DNA of 64,000 nt from Pseudomonas xantholysinigenes (GCF_014268885.2 NZ_CP077095.1:877001-941000); one strand, 5' to 3'; shown: positions 1 to 8,609, counted from the stretch's first letter. Notes: generated by a model not told the origin, from the letters alone. Translations and numbers: made by a program.

Positions 1-2
1 AA

Positions 3-146
3 GGGGCGATCGGTATGGGCGATTTCTTCACGGCGATGGACAGCGGTGTATGGGCTTGGTTCACGCCACTGGTCGGATCGCGCTTCGATCCGACGGGTGC
101 CTGTGACTTTTGGCGGAGGCGGCCTTTTGCCACTGTCGGATGCTAG
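3..146 (+). CDS. possible 3' end of an unidentified gene (partial)
   Basis: The window opens inside a reading frame that stays open for 47 codons and ends at a TAG at 144-146, about 40 bases before the flavodoxin start. The first 35 codons have GC-rich third positions like the neighbouring genes. The visible residues are hydrophobic and Trp-containing (for example AMDSGVWAWF). I do not recognise the family, and the two other forward frames are also partly open here, so this could be non-coding. Confidence 0.22.
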   Translation, partial: GAIGMGDFFTAMDSGVWAWFTPLVGSRFDPTGACDFWRRRPFATVGC

Positions 147-184
147 TATCCTACGTTTTCACTCAGTTTCGGAATCCTCACCCG

Positions 185-640
185 ATGAAAGTCGCCATTA
201 TTTCCGGTTCGGTGTATGGCACCGCCGAAGAAGTCGCCCGTCACGCCGAGTCCCTGCTCAAGGCGGCAGGCCTTGAAGCCTGGCACGCTTCCCGTGCCAC
301 GTTGCAGGATCTCGAGGGGTTCGCCCCCGAAGCGTTGTTGGCCGTGACTTCGACCACCGGTATGGGCGAGTTGCCCGATAACCTGATGCCGCTGTTCAGC
401 GCCATCCGCGACATCCTGCCAGCAGCATGGCGTGGGTTGCCGGGCGCGGTGATCGGCCTGGGCGATTCGAGTTATGGCGATACGTATTGCGGGGGCGGCG
501 AGCAGATGCGCGAGTTGTTCGCCGAGTTGGGGGTGCGGGAGGTGCTGCCGATGCTGAGGCTCGATGCCAGTGAGACGGTGACGCCGGAGACCGATGCCGA
601 GCCGTGGTTGGCGGAGCTTGTAGCCGTTCTCAAGGGCTGA
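185..640 (+). CDS. MioC-like flavodoxin
   Basis: A 151-residue short-chain flavodoxin, a soluble FMN-binding electron carrier. The N-terminus MKVAIISGSVYGTAEEVARH carries the phosphate-binding loop (SGSVYGTAEE, residues about 7-16), which matches the G/S-x-T-G-x-T-type loop of flavodoxins. The segment STTGMGELPDN (about 57-67) and GLGDSSYGDTYCGGG (about 94-108) are the isoalloxazine-contacting loops seen in MioC and in the flavodoxin domains of reductases. ATG 185 is chosen because the FMN loop follows at once; an ATG at 110 in the same frame would add 25 residues unlike any flavodoxin. The gene stands alone and the redox partner is not evident from context. Confidence 0.9.
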   Translation: MKVAIISGSVYGTAEEVARHAESLLKAAGLEAWHASRATLQDLEGFAPEALLAVTSTTGMGELPDNLMPLFSAIRDILPAAWRGLPGAVIGLGDSSYGDTYCGGGEQMRELFAELGVREVLPMLRLDASETVTPETDAEPWLAELVAVLKG

Positions 641-650
641 TGCGGTTCAC

Positions 651-737
651 CTGTAGGAGCGGCTTCAGCCGCGATGGAGGCAACGCGGTGCCTGGTACCC
701 GCTTTGCGGGTGATCGCGGCTGAAGCCGCTCCTACAG
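651..737. repeat. REP inverted pair
   Basis: Two oppositely oriented copies of the element GTAGGAGCGGCTTCAGCCGC, at 653-672 and 716-735, flank a short inner palindrome. Each half can fold alone and the whole can form a long hairpin. It lies between the convergent 3' ends of the flavodoxin gene and the LysR gene, the usual position for extragenic REP elements. Confidence 0.85.
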
Positions 738-758
738 GGGGGCGAGCCAAATAGATGT

Positions 759-1637
759 TTAACGTGGCTCCCGTAACAACGCCAGCCACGCCTGCGCCGC
801 CCGTGACAGATACGCCCCCCGCCGCCAGATGAAGGCGATGTCCCACTTCAGGTAATCCGGCGCCCGCAACGGCAGGCGCACCACCCCGGGCCGTTCCAGC
901 GCCCGCGCCACGATGGCCGGCAACAGCACCACGCCCTGGCCCGCCGCCACCAGCGCGGCGAGAAAGTCCGCCTGACCACTGCGCCCGCCTTCCTTCGGCG
1001 TGAACCCCACCTGCTGGCAAGCGCTGAGCAAGCGGTCGTTGAGCACGAAGCTGCGTTGGTACAGCAGGAACGGCGTATCGGCCAGTTGCCCCAGCTCGAC
1101 CTCGGCCAGCCCCGCCAGGGCATGATCGGCCGGCAGCAAGGCTTCCAACGCCTCGTTGCAGAACGGCTGGCAGTCGAACGCCGGATCGCTCGGTGTCAGG
1201 CTGCCGCCCAGCTCCAGCTCACCGTTCCTGACCGCCTGCTCGACCATGCGGCTGCCGCCTTCGAGCAATTGCACGGAGATATTCGGGTAACGTCGGCGGT
1301 ATTCGGCGAACAGTCCGGCGAACAGGGCATCGCTGCCCAGCAACGGCAGGCCGAGGCGCAGCTCGCCACGGGTCAGCTGGCCCAAGTCGTCCAGTTCATT
1401 GAGCAGTTCCTGGCGCTGGCGCATCAGCACTTCGCCGCGCTGCAGGACGATGCGCCCGGCGGCGGTCAGGTGCAGTTGCGAGCCTTGTCGCTCCAGCAAG
1501 GGCTGGCCGATGGCTTGCTCCAACTGGGCGACCTGCTTGCTTACTGCCGACTGACTGATGTGCAAGGTGCTCGCCGCCTGGGTGAAGCCACCGCGATGAA
1601 CAACCTCGATGAAACTGCGCAGTTGTTTGAATTCCAT
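759..1637 (-). CDS. LysR-family transcriptional regulator
   Basis: A 292-residue LysR-type regulator. The N-terminal winged HTH (MEFKQLRSFIEVVHRGGFTQ, then AASTLHISQSAVSKQVAQLE, residues 1-60) is typical, followed by the periplasmic-binding-like effector domain. ATG 1637 is preferred; a GTG two codons upstream (1643) is also possible. It is divergent from the cidA/cidB-like pair, and an ATTCC-N5-GGAAT inverted repeat (1645-1659) of the LysR T-N11-A kind lies just upstream of its start. This layout resembles cidR-cidAB, so I infer control of the neighbouring holin-like pair, possibly in response to an overflow metabolite such as acetate. The effector cannot be read from the sequence. Confidence 0.9.
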   Translation of the reverse strand: MEFKQLRSFIEVVHRGGFTQAASTLHISQSAVSKQVAQLEQAIGQPLLERQGSQLHLTAAGRIVLQRGEVLMRQRQELLNELDDLGQLTRGELRLGLPLLGSDALFAGLFAEYRRRYPNISVQLLEGGSRMVEQAVRNGELELGGSLTPSDPAFDCQPFCNEALEALLPADHALAGLAEVELGQLADTPFLLYQRSFVLNDRLLSACQQVGFTPKEGGRSGQADFLAALVAAGQGVVLLPAIVARALERPGVVRLPLRAPDYLKWDIAFIWRRGAYLSRAAQAWLALLREPR

Positions 1638-1644
1638 GATCACA

Positions 1645-1659
1645 ATTCCATTTTGGAAT
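1645..1659. promoter_or_regulatory. candidate LysR-type binding site
   Basis: ATTCCATTTTGGAAT is a 15-bp perfect inverted repeat (5-bp arms, 5-bp centre) that fits the T-N11-A rule for LysR regulators. It lies between the LysR gene and the divergent cidA-like gene, immediately upstream of the regulator start. Its role is inferred. Confidence 0.5.
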
Positions 1660-1737
1660 GCCGATCAGTCTAACAATTCGCTTCTGGCCTGGGTGGCCGA
1701 ATTCTACAATGGGCACGTTGTCGAGGAACCCCCGCCC

Positions 1738-2124
1738 ATGAATGCCGAAATACTCAAGAAAACCCTCCGCCTGCTCGCCGAGCTGGCGGTGTTGCTCGCC
1801 CTGTTCCTGTTCGGTGGCCAACTCACCGCCTGGCTTGCCTGGCCGATCCCTGGCGGCGTGATGGGCCTGGCCCTGTTGCTGGCGCTGTTTGCCACCGGCG
1901 TGGTCAAGCCTGCCACCTTGCAGCTGGGCGCCAAGTGGCTGATGGCCGAGATGCTGTTGTTCTTCATCCCGGCGCTGATGAGCCTGCTGGACTACGGCAG
2001 CCTGCTGCGCAGCGAAGGCTGGCGCATCCTGCTGGTGATTGCTGTGAGCACCCTGCTGGTGATGGTGGTCACTGCGGTGACCGTGGAGCTGGTGTGCCGC
2101 TGGAGGTTGCGCCATGAGCCTTGA
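1738..2124 (+). CDS. CidA/LrgA family holin-like membrane protein
   Basis: A 128-residue inner-membrane protein with four hydrophobic segments and a short basic C-terminus (CRWRLRHEP). The conserved family core (FLFGGQLTAWLAWPIPGGVMG, residues about 21-41, with the PGG/PIPG turn) is clear. CidA/LrgA proteins pair with CidB/LrgB to influence murein hydrolase activity, cell lysis or metabolite (pyruvate) transport. ATG 1738 is the start because it opens just before the first membrane segment. The next gene starts inside this one (11-bp overlap), so the two are translationally coupled. Confidence 0.9.
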   Translation: MNAEILKKTLRLLAELAVLLALFLFGGQLTAWLAWPIPGGVMGLALLLALFATGVVKPATLQLGAKWLMAEMLLFFIPALMSLLDYGSLLRSEGWRILLVIAVSTLLVMVVTAVTVELVCRWRLRHEP

Positions 2125-2800
2125 GCCCATGCCGGTGTTCTGGCTTGTGCTGACCCTGGCGGCCTATCTCGGCAGCCGCTGGTTGTACCGGCGCAGCGGG
2201 CGCTATCTGTTGTCGCCATTGATCCTGGTGCCGGCCCTGCTGCTGGCGGTGGCCGTGCCGCTGCACACCGCCTACGCCGAATACGCGCGCAACACCCATT
2301 GGCTGATGGGCGTGCTGGGCCCGGTGACCGTGGCCTTCGCCGTGCCGATCTGGCAGCAGCGAGCCATGCTGGCCCGGCACTGGCCGGCGCTGCTGGCGGG
2401 CATGCTGGCCGGCAGCGTGGCGTCAATCGGCAGTTCGTGGGTGCTGGCGCACCTGCTGGCGCTGGACGAGGCGGTCAGCCTGTCGCTGCTGCCGCGCTCG
2501 ATCACCACGCCATTCGCCATGCCGGTGGCCCAGGACCTGGGCGGCGTGCCGGAGCTGACTGCGGTGTTCGTGATGTTCACCGGGGTGCTGGGCGCGCTGT
2601 TCGGCGGCGTGCTGCTGCGCTGGTTGCCGTTACGCACGCCGCTGGCCCGTGGCGCGCTATTCGGGGTCGGTGCCCATGGCGCGGGCGTGAGCCGGGCCCA
2701 GGAAGTGGGGCGCGAGGAGGGTTCGGTGGCCGGGTTGGTCATGGTCCTGACCGGCCTGCTCAACCTGCTGGCCGCACCACTGCTGGTCATGCTGCTGTGA
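2114..2800 (+). CDS. CidB/LrgB family membrane protein
   Basis: A 228-residue polytopic membrane protein of the LrgB/CidB family. The signature segment is visible at about residues 124-150 (LLPRSITTPFAMPVAQDLGG), and the C-terminal third has the conserved GVGAHGAGVSRAQEVG stretch (about 183-198). A good ribosome-binding site (TGGAGG at 2101-2106) lies inside the cidA-like gene and sets ATG 2114. It is the functional partner of the preceding gene. In other bacteria the pair modulates autolysis, programmed cell death or organic-acid transport. No gene follows in the same operon. Confidence 0.92.
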   Translation: MSLEPMPVFWLVLTLAAYLGSRWLYRRSGRYLLSPLILVPALLLAVAVPLHTAYAEYARNTHWLMGVLGPVTVAFAVPIWQQRAMLARHWPALLAGMLAGSVASIGSSWVLAHLLALDEAVSLSLLPRSITTPFAMPVAQDLGGVPELTAVFVMFTGVLGALFGGVLLRWLPLRTPLARGALFGVGAHGAGVSRAQEVGREEGSVAGLVMVLTGLLNLLAAPLLVMLL

Positions 2801-2973
2801 CCGTTCGTGCCACTGACTCGCACGGTCATCAGGCTGGCTGCCAAGGCGACCTATCACCTTCGTAGGGGCTTCTAGACTGTGCCTCGACATAGAGAGCACA
2901 TGCATGTGCCGAGGTGACTTGCAATGAACGCAGCCTTGCCCTATTCCGACCCTTACCCACCGGGACGACCGTG

Positions 2974-3879
2974 ATGCCTCTGGCCGAGATACCACTGTGC
3001 GTCTGGCGTACCCGGAGCATGAGTTTCAGCTTCCGAGGCCAGAGCATCCGCTACTGGACGGCAGGGCAAGGAGAGCCGCTGCTATTGCTTCACGGTTTCC
3101 CCACCGCCAGCTGGGATTGGCACTACCTGTGGGCACCGCTCACCCAACGCTACCGTGTGGTGGCCTGCGACATGCTGGGCTTCGGCGATTCAGCCAAGCC
3201 CCCGGACCACGACTACAGCCTGCTGGAGCAGGCCGACCTGCAACAGGCGCTGCTTGCTCACCTGCAGATCGACCAGCCGGTGCACCTGCTGGCCCACGAC
3301 TACGGTGGCAGCGTGGCCCAGGAGCTGTTGGCGCGGCATCATGAGCAGCGTCTGGAGATTGCCAGCTGCGTGTTTCTCAACAGCGGGCTGTTCCCTGAAA
3401 GCTGCCGGGTGCTGCTGATCCAGAAGCTGTTGCTCAGCCGCCTGGGCTGGCTGGTCGGGCGCTCGTTCGGGCGCGACGACCTGGTGCGCAATGTCACCCA
3501 GGTCTACGGGCCCTGCACGCACCCCAGCGAGAGCGCCCTGGATGACTACTGGAGCCTGATCGCCGCCAATCACGGCCCGCGCATCCTGCACAAACTCATC
3601 AACTTCCTGCCCGAACGTCGGGCCCAGCGTGAACGCTGGGTCAGCGCCTTGCAGCGCGCGAGCGTGCCACTACGCTTCATCAATGGCGCGGTAGACCCGT
3701 TGTCGGGCATGCACATGGTCGAGCGTTACCGGCAGGTGGTGCCGGATCCGGACACCGTCGTGCTGCAGGGGATCGGCCATTACCCGCACACCGAGGCGCC
3801 GGTGCAGGTGTTGCGCCATTACCTGGCGTTTCGTGAACAGCCGTTGAGTTTCATCCCGCAGAAGGTTGCCTGGTCGTGA
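2974..3879 (+). CDS. alpha/beta-fold hydrolase with Asp nucleophile (haloalkane dehalogenase/epoxide hydrolase-like)
   Basis: A 301-residue soluble alpha/beta hydrolase. The oxyanion-hole motif HGFP is at residues 40-43, the nucleophile elbow is HDYGG with Asp109 where esterases have Ser, the acid is probably in GAVDPLSG, and the catalytic His is in GIGHYP. An Asp nucleophile is the mark of the haloalkane/fluoroacetate dehalogenase and epoxide hydrolase branch. The substrate is not known. ATG 2974 is used; a GTG at 2914 would add 20 residues with no family similarity, and Met16 (position 3019) is also a possible start. It is a single-gene unit. Confidence 0.82.
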   Translation: MPLAEIPLCVWRTRSMSFSFRGQSIRYWTAGQGEPLLLLHGFPTASWDWHYLWAPLTQRYRVVACDMLGFGDSAKPPDHDYSLLEQADLQQALLAHLQIDQPVHLLAHDYGGSVAQELLARHHEQRLEIASCVFLNSGLFPESCRVLLIQKLLLSRLGWLVGRSFGRDDLVRNVTQVYGPCTHPSESALDDYWSLIAANHGPRILHKLINFLPERRAQRERWVSALQRASVPLRFINGAVDPLSGMHMVERYRQVVPDPDTVVLQGIGHYPHTEAPVQVLRHYLAFREQPLSFIPQKVAWS

Positions 3880-3994
3880 CCGGACGAACATCGCCGGGCG
3901 TTATCGCCCGGCATTCGCCACGGTGGGCTTGATTGCCCGGCGCCCATGGCAGGCGGAGACTGGTTGAATCCATCCATTGCCTGGAGCCCTGAGC

Positions 3995-4909
3995 ATGAGC
4001 GAGCCGGTACGTCTGCAAGATCGAGTGGTGATTGTCACGGGGGCCGGTGGTGGCCTGGGCCGGGCCCATGCGCTGCTGTTCGCGGCAAGGGGCGCCAGGG
4101 TGGTGGTCAACGACCTGGGCGGCAGCACCCATGGCGAAGGCGCCAATGCCTCGGCGGCCGACCGGGTGGTGGAAGAGATCCGCGCCGCGGGCGGCACGGC
4201 AGTGGCCAACCATGATTCGGTGACCGATGGCGCCCGCATTGTCGAGCAGGCCCTGGACAGCTTCGGCCAGGTCGATGTGCTGGTGAACAACGCCGGCATC
4301 CTGCGCGACAAGACCTTCCACAAGATGGAAGACAGCGACTGGGAACTGGTCTACCGCGTACATGTCGAGGGTGCCTACAAGCTCACCCACGCCGCTTGGC
4401 CACACCTGCGCGCGCAGAACTGGGGGCGGGTGATCTTCACCTCGTCCACGTCGGGCATCTACGGCAATTTCGGCCAGGCCAACTACGGCATGGCCAAGCT
4501 CGGGCTCTACGGACTGACTCGCACCCTGGCCATCGAGGGGAGCAAGAATGGCATCCTGGTCAACGCCATTGCGCCAACCGGCGCGACCCGCATGACCGAA
4601 GGGCTGATCCCACCCCAGGTGTTCGAACAACTCAAGCCGGAACTGATCAGCCCGCTGGTGGTGTACCTGGGCAGCGAGCAGTGCCAGGACAGCGGCCAGT
4701 TGTTCGAGGTGGGTGGTGGCTGGGTCGGCAAAGTGCGTTGGGAGCGCAGCCTGGGGGTGGGCTTCGATCCGCGGGAGGGCTTCACGCCGGAACAGGTGGC
4801 GGACAACTGGGAGCGGATCGGCGATTTCGCAGACGCGGTGCATCCGCAGGACAGCCTGCAGGCGTTGCAGCAGATGATGGCGAACTTGCAGCGGTTCCCG
4901 TTGGTGTAA
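3995..4909 (+). CDS. SDR family oxidoreductase (HSD17B4/multifunctional-enzyme-type 3-hydroxyacyl-CoA dehydrogenase-like)
   Basis: A 304-residue short-chain dehydrogenase. The NAD(P)-binding motif TGAGGGLGRAHA starts at residue 15, NNAG is at 97-100, Ser150 and the YGMAK pair (Tyr163, Lys167) form the active site. The long insert after the first strand (NDLGGSTHGEGANASAADRV) is typical of the dehydrogenase domain of peroxisomal multifunctional enzyme 2 and bacterial relatives, which act on 3-hydroxyacyl-CoA or steroid substrates. No hydratase domain is fused. ATG 3995 follows a GGAG at 3982; a TTG at 3977 is less likely. Substrate specificity is inferred only from family resemblance. Confidence 0.85.
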   Translation: MSEPVRLQDRVVIVTGAGGGLGRAHALLFAARGARVVVNDLGGSTHGEGANASAADRVVEEIRAAGGTAVANHDSVTDGARIVEQALDSFGQVDVLVNNAGILRDKTFHKMEDSDWELVYRVHVEGAYKLTHAAWPHLRAQNWGRVIFTSSTSGIYGNFGQANYGMAKLGLYGLTRTLAIEGSKNGILVNAIAPTGATRMTEGLIPPQVFEQLKPELISPLVVYLGSEQCQDSGQLFEVGGGWVGKVRWERSLGVGFDPREGFTPEQVADNWERIGDFADAVHPQDSLQALQQMMANLQRFPLV

Positions 4910-4935
4910 GCAACATCTCTGAGAGGGTGCGACCT

Positions 4936-5022
4936 CTGTAGGAGCGGCTTGAGCCGCGATCACCCGCGAAGCGGGGGCCAGACACCACGTTGCCTGAATC
5001 GCGGCTAAAGCCGCTCCTACAG
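4936..5022. repeat. REP inverted pair
   Basis: Inverted copies of CTGTAGGAGCGGCTT...GCCGCGAT, with arms at about 4936-4960 and 4999-5022 around an inner CCCGCGAAGCGGG palindrome. It is the same element class as at 651-737 and sits just 3' of the SDR gene. Confidence 0.85.
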
Positions 5023-5102
5023 ATGATTTTGCACAGCTCAAGGAGCGGGCCTTGTACCGCCCCCCATAAGGCCATGAAAAAGCCGGTGATTCTTGCAGAA
5101 AT

Positions 5103-5130
5103 AAAAAAGGCCGCTGCAACCGCAGCGGCC
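5103..5130 (-). terminator. intrinsic terminator, minus strand, with no assigned gene
   Basis: On the minus strand a 9-bp GC-rich stem (GGCCGCTGC/GCAGCGGCC, loop GGTT) is followed directly by six T residues. No minus-strand protein gene ends here: the nearest minus-strand coding sequence to the right is at 8.6 kb. The terminator may end a small RNA that starts somewhere in 5135-5440. Confidence 0.6.
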
Positions 5131-5441
5131 AATCGAGACGTAGATCAAGGAGCTTCAAAATCAACGTCGGTGAACCATGGTGGCCCGAAAGGCGGGGGGG
5201 AGAGCACTTCGTGCCGACCAGTGAGGTAAGAATAAGCACTTGTTGCTGTGGGAAAAATACCGGCTTCTGACATTCTCTATTACATCGACCGTGATAATCC
5301 TTCCGTTTTCAGGCTGTAGGTCCAGAGCATTCTTCAGTCAGCGTAGGCTAGTTGAACTTTGGCCTGTCAGGCTTTCCCTCCTCCCTCCCTCTTTCACATT
5401 GTTCATTGTCCAGGCTCCTACACAAATATTGGAGAGTGAAC

Positions 5442-8400
5442 ATGAACTTCGAGCCGATTTTCCTAGCCGGAATCACCGATGCCGCTGACTTTCCCGGGCA
5501 GATGCTCGGTGCCGCCAACCTGAGCCACCCCGGTACGCAGGCACTGCAATTCAAGGACGATGTGCTCGGCGCACTGGCCTTGAGCACGCTGGCGCTCCAG
5601 GCACAGCTGAGCAGCGCGCCAAGGCCGCCCGAGGAAATCGAACAGTGGTGGTCGGAGCAGTCGGAGGTGTTATCCCAGCAGCTTCAGCAGCATGTGGCGC
5701 TTGAGCTCCAGGCCTGGGCGATGCAACGCCGCACTGAAAGGCTGGCCATCGAGGCACTGTTGCCCAATGACCAGGCCAACCCGGTCATCGCTTCCGTCTC
5801 GCTGCGCACACAGGACGACCTGAGCATTCGGATTCCGGGATGCGTGGCGATGCTTGCGCCTGGGGTGGACAGCAAGGCGCCCAAAGTGGTCTACGGCTTG
5901 GGTCTGGGTAAGTGGTTCGGTGTCGATCAGGACATGGCCAAGCAGATGCTTTGGGATTTGAAGCAGGATGAGCAATGGTTAGCTAACTTGCTGCCGAAAG
6001 AACATGAGGCTTTGTCGAGCGCGGACGCCGTCGAGCTTGAATTCGAACAACTGGACGAGCCATTTGAAGACTATCTGATTCGGGACATGCAGGTGCTTCA
6101 GGCATGGCTGGTCGAGCAGGCCTTGGATGAGGAAGTGGGTGATATCGAGGCGGCGGTGTCGCTGTACCCACTGGCCGGGCGGACCCAGAAGGCGGTGGCC
6201 GATCTACTCGAAACCTTCCGGCGCAGGCGGATGCCGGAGTGGATGCGCAACCTGTCGGACAAGGAGCGTGAGCGGATCGTCGAGCTCGACAAGGCGCTGG
6301 CCCAGGCGCAGGAGGCCCTTGTGCAGCACACCGGGCACACTGACTTTCACGGGTATGCCCTGGAGAAAATGAACAAATGGCTCGAGGCGGCCGGTGTCAT
6401 GGATGTTTTCGCGCAGGACATCGAACTGCACGTCAGCCATGACTTCGTTGCCGAGGGGCAGACGCATGCGACCAGCTTGCTGGAGTGGGTATGTGGCGGC
6501 GCCTATCTCGGGGATCACCTGACGGTGGTGTGCACCTGTGAAGACCTGCGGGATGTGTTGACGCCGGAGCACCTAGTGCAAATGGCGCAGGCGCTGGACC
6601 TTCAGGCGAGCTATGCCGAAATGGTCGAGAACGCTTACCAGGGGGATACCGCTGACACGCTGTTGCGCGAAACGCTGGACGCCAAGCTACGGCTGGCAAT
6701 CCAGGCGGCCGACTATCAAGGGCTGGACCGGCATGGGGTGGCACTGCTCGATGCTGCCTTGGAAAACGACTGGTCCGGCTCGGCGATGGGGGTCGCGAGA
6801 GTGTGCATCCTGCACGACGATCATCAGTTTGCCCTCACCGACCACCTGTGCCTGCACAACGACGAGGGTTACCTTCTCTACGCACCTGGCTCACCGAAAG
6901 GCGACTTCCGCTTCTTCACTTCGCTGGAGGCATTGAGCTTCGGCGTGGGTGAGCTGACCGCGACCGCCGAGGGTAACGCCTATCTGTTGAAGCATGGGCT
7001 GCATGACGACCGTCTTGAGCTGGGCAGGTTACTCCAGCTGATCCAGCGTCTGCCATCTGCCTGGTCTGGGCAAACCGTGGCGTTGCAGGAGGCGCAGGCC
7101 AAACGCTGGGATGAAGTGGTTGATACGTGGGCGGTAATGAAGAAGGAGAAGATCGAGGATGACCTCAAGGCGATCAGGCCTGAAGCGTATCCCCATGCCG
7201 ACGCGGACAAGCTGAAACGTGTGACGGACCTTGGCCATGAACTGCGGGTGCTGGCGCTGGAATATCAGGCCACCGTGAACATCCCCACCGCCGAAGAGTA
7301 CTTCCACAAGGCTGCGGATGACCTGCTCAATGTAGGGGGAGTGGGACCATGGATCGACCCCGACACCGTCGTGGTCGAGCAGGGCGATGGGGAGAGGCAG
7401 GCGTTGGTCAGCCTGCTGATCGAGTCCGGGGAGAGTTTCTTCACACCCAGGGTCGCCCGGCTTCACTCCACCATTGGTCAGGACCTGTCGCATCTTAACA
7501 GGAGGGTGATCGAGCGCAGCATGCGCGAGCGCACGATCCAGAAGAACTATCAGGCCGAACTGGAGCGCCTCTACCTTGGGGACGACGAGCGAATCGACAC
7601 CCCCGCGCTGGAGCTGCATCGGTTCTTGTTGGGGTTGACTATGCAACGTGATTGCCTGGTCGAGATCATGCGTGGATCACTCGAGGATCCGGCACATGTC
7701 CAGTGGCTTTCCAAGGTGTGTACGCAGTTCAACGAGGGTAGCTTCATCGAGGACTGCAATCTGGCCGAGCTGATGATCAATGGGTGCCCGGTGCAAGGGG
7801 CTTATCTGCTTGAGTCCGACGCGGCGCGAGGCACGTTGGTCTATCTGAGCGATGGTCCACAAGGGCGGTCTTTGCTGACTGCATGGGACTTTGCCCAGCA
7901 ATGGCAGGGGGACGACATCCAGGATTGGATGTTCAAGCATATCCCGGTGGCGCAGGAGGAAAAAATCTATGCGCTGATCAGGGACCTTGAGGACGACAAC
8001 GAGAACGATCCGACGGGTTTCAAGGGGCACGAGCGAATACTCTTCTCGTTGCGGACCTATCGCAATATCGACCACCTGGGGGCTTCGCTACGTGGCCAAC
8101 TGCGGCAACTGCTCGATGAGGCCGAACGCAATGCCCGGGGTGTGCTGGCGCGTATCGGCTGGCAGATCTACTCGCACCTGTGGACTATCCTCAAGATCGT
8201 GACATTGCCATTTCCGCCAGCGCGGCTGGCCATTGCATTCGTCGATGCGGTCTACGCCTTCTACAAGGCGGCCGTGGCGCTTCGCGATGGCGAGCATTTC
8301 GAGGCAATCAAGCTCTATGTGACCGGCGTGCTCGCCTTCCCGGGCATTGTCGATGCACTGAAACCGCTGGCGCAAACGGTGCTCATCACGCCAGTCATGA

Positions 8401-8609
8401 AGGTTTGGTCGCATCTGTTCCCAGGCCCATCGTCGCCTTGGTTCAGCAAACTCAAGACGTTCATCCTGACCCACAAGCTGGAAAGACGAATCACCATGGA
8501 GATAGGCGGCGAAATCGTTTCGGGGCTCCACGAGAAGTTCGATAAGGAACTGTTGCTCTACACCGCATACATCGCCTTGGGGCGTGAGCCTGATCGCCTG
8601 CCGGCCTAA
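5442..8609 (+). CDS. large dermonecrotic-toxin-like protein (DUF6543 type)
   Basis: A 1055-residue protein with no signal peptide. The layout and sequence style (repeated acidic/helical segments, 'PEWMRNLSDKERERIVELDK', a central region like SFTTRVARLHSTIG) resemble the very large Pseudomonas proteins annotated as dermonecrotic toxin domain (DUF6543) proteins. A hydrophobic stretch near the C-terminus (about residues 910-1000, FPPARLAIAFVDAVYAFYKAA and following) could insert in a membrane. ATG 5442 has a strong GGAGAG site at 5431; in-frame ATGs upstream lack one. The product is shorter than many relatives (1,500 residues or more), so it may lack a C-terminal domain. No cognate immunity gene or secretion cue is visible. 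Its stop overlaps the convergent hmgR stop by 4 bp. The function is inferred. Confidence 0.65.
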   Translation: MNFEPIFLAGITDAADFPGQMLGAANLSHPGTQALQFKDDVLGALALSTLALQAQLSSAPRPPEEIEQWWSEQSEVLSQQLQQHVALELQAWAMQRRTERLAIEALLPNDQANPVIASVSLRTQDDLSIRIPGCVAMLAPGVDSKAPKVVYGLGLGKWFGVDQDMAKQMLWDLKQDEQWLANLLPKEHEALSSADAVELEFEQLDEPFEDYLIRDMQVLQAWLVEQALDEEVGDIEAAVSLYPLAGRTQKAVADLLETFRRRRMPEWMRNLSDKERERIVELDKALAQAQEALVQHTGHTDFHGYALEKMNKWLEAAGVMDVFAQDIELHVSHDFVAEGQTHATSLLEWVCGGAYLGDHLTVVCTCEDLRDVLTPEHLVQMAQALDLQASYAEMVENAYQGDTADTLLRETLDAKLRLAIQAADYQGLDRHGVALLDAALENDWSGSAMGVARVCILHDDHQFALTDHLCLHNDEGYLLYAPGSPKGDFRFFTSLEALSFGVGELTATAEGNAYLLKHGLHDDRLELGRLLQLIQRLPSAWSGQTVALQEAQAKRWDEVVDTWAVMKKEKIEDDLKAIRPEAYPHADADKLKRVTDLGHELRVLALEYQATVNIPTAEEYFHKAADDLLNVGGVGPWIDPDTVVVEQGDGERQALVSLLIESGESFFTPRVARLHSTIGQDLSHLNRRVIERSMRERTIQKNYQAELERLYLGDDERIDTPALELHRFLLGLTMQRDCLVEIMRGSLEDPAHVQWLSKVCTQFNEGSFIEDCNLAELMINGCPVQGAYLLESDAARGTLVYLSDGPQGRSLLTAWDFAQQWQGDDIQDWMFKHIPVAQEEKIYALIRDLEDDNENDPTGFKGHERILFSLRTYRNIDHLGASLRGQLRQLLDEAERNARGVLARIGWQIYSHLWTILKIVTLPFPPARLAIAFVDAVYAFYKAAVALRDGEHFEAIKLYVTGVLAFPGIVDALKPLAQTVLITPVMKVWSHLFPGPSSPWFSKLKTFILTHKLERRITMEIGGEIVSGLHEKFDKELLLYTAYIALGREPDRLPA

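Larger units (their letters stand above)
4910..5441. other. 532-bp intergenic region
   Basis: No convincing gene. It holds a REP inverted pair (4936-5022), a terminator-like hairpin whose T-run is on the minus strand (5103-5130), and a pyrimidine-rich tract (about 5379-5397) shortly before the large toxin-like gene. Base composition falls noticeably after 5230. Confidence 0.6.

Noticed and set aside
3851-5239. A long minus-strand reading frame of about 460 codons
   Set aside because: It lies antisense to the SDR gene (3995-4909), runs through a REP element and the terminator at 5103-5130, and shows no family features. High-GC antisense openness explains it.
5135-5239. A leucine-rich leader peptide on the minus strand before the terminator at 5103-5130 (amino-acid attenuator)
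   Set aside because: The Leu codons are scattered, the frame runs through the terminator stem, there is no good ribosome-binding site, and no biosynthetic operon follows on that strand.
5379-5397. Pyrimidine-rich tract TTTCCCTCCTCCCTCCCTC as a special structural element
   Set aside because: It is short and single. It may affect the toxin-gene leader, but nothing supports a defined function.
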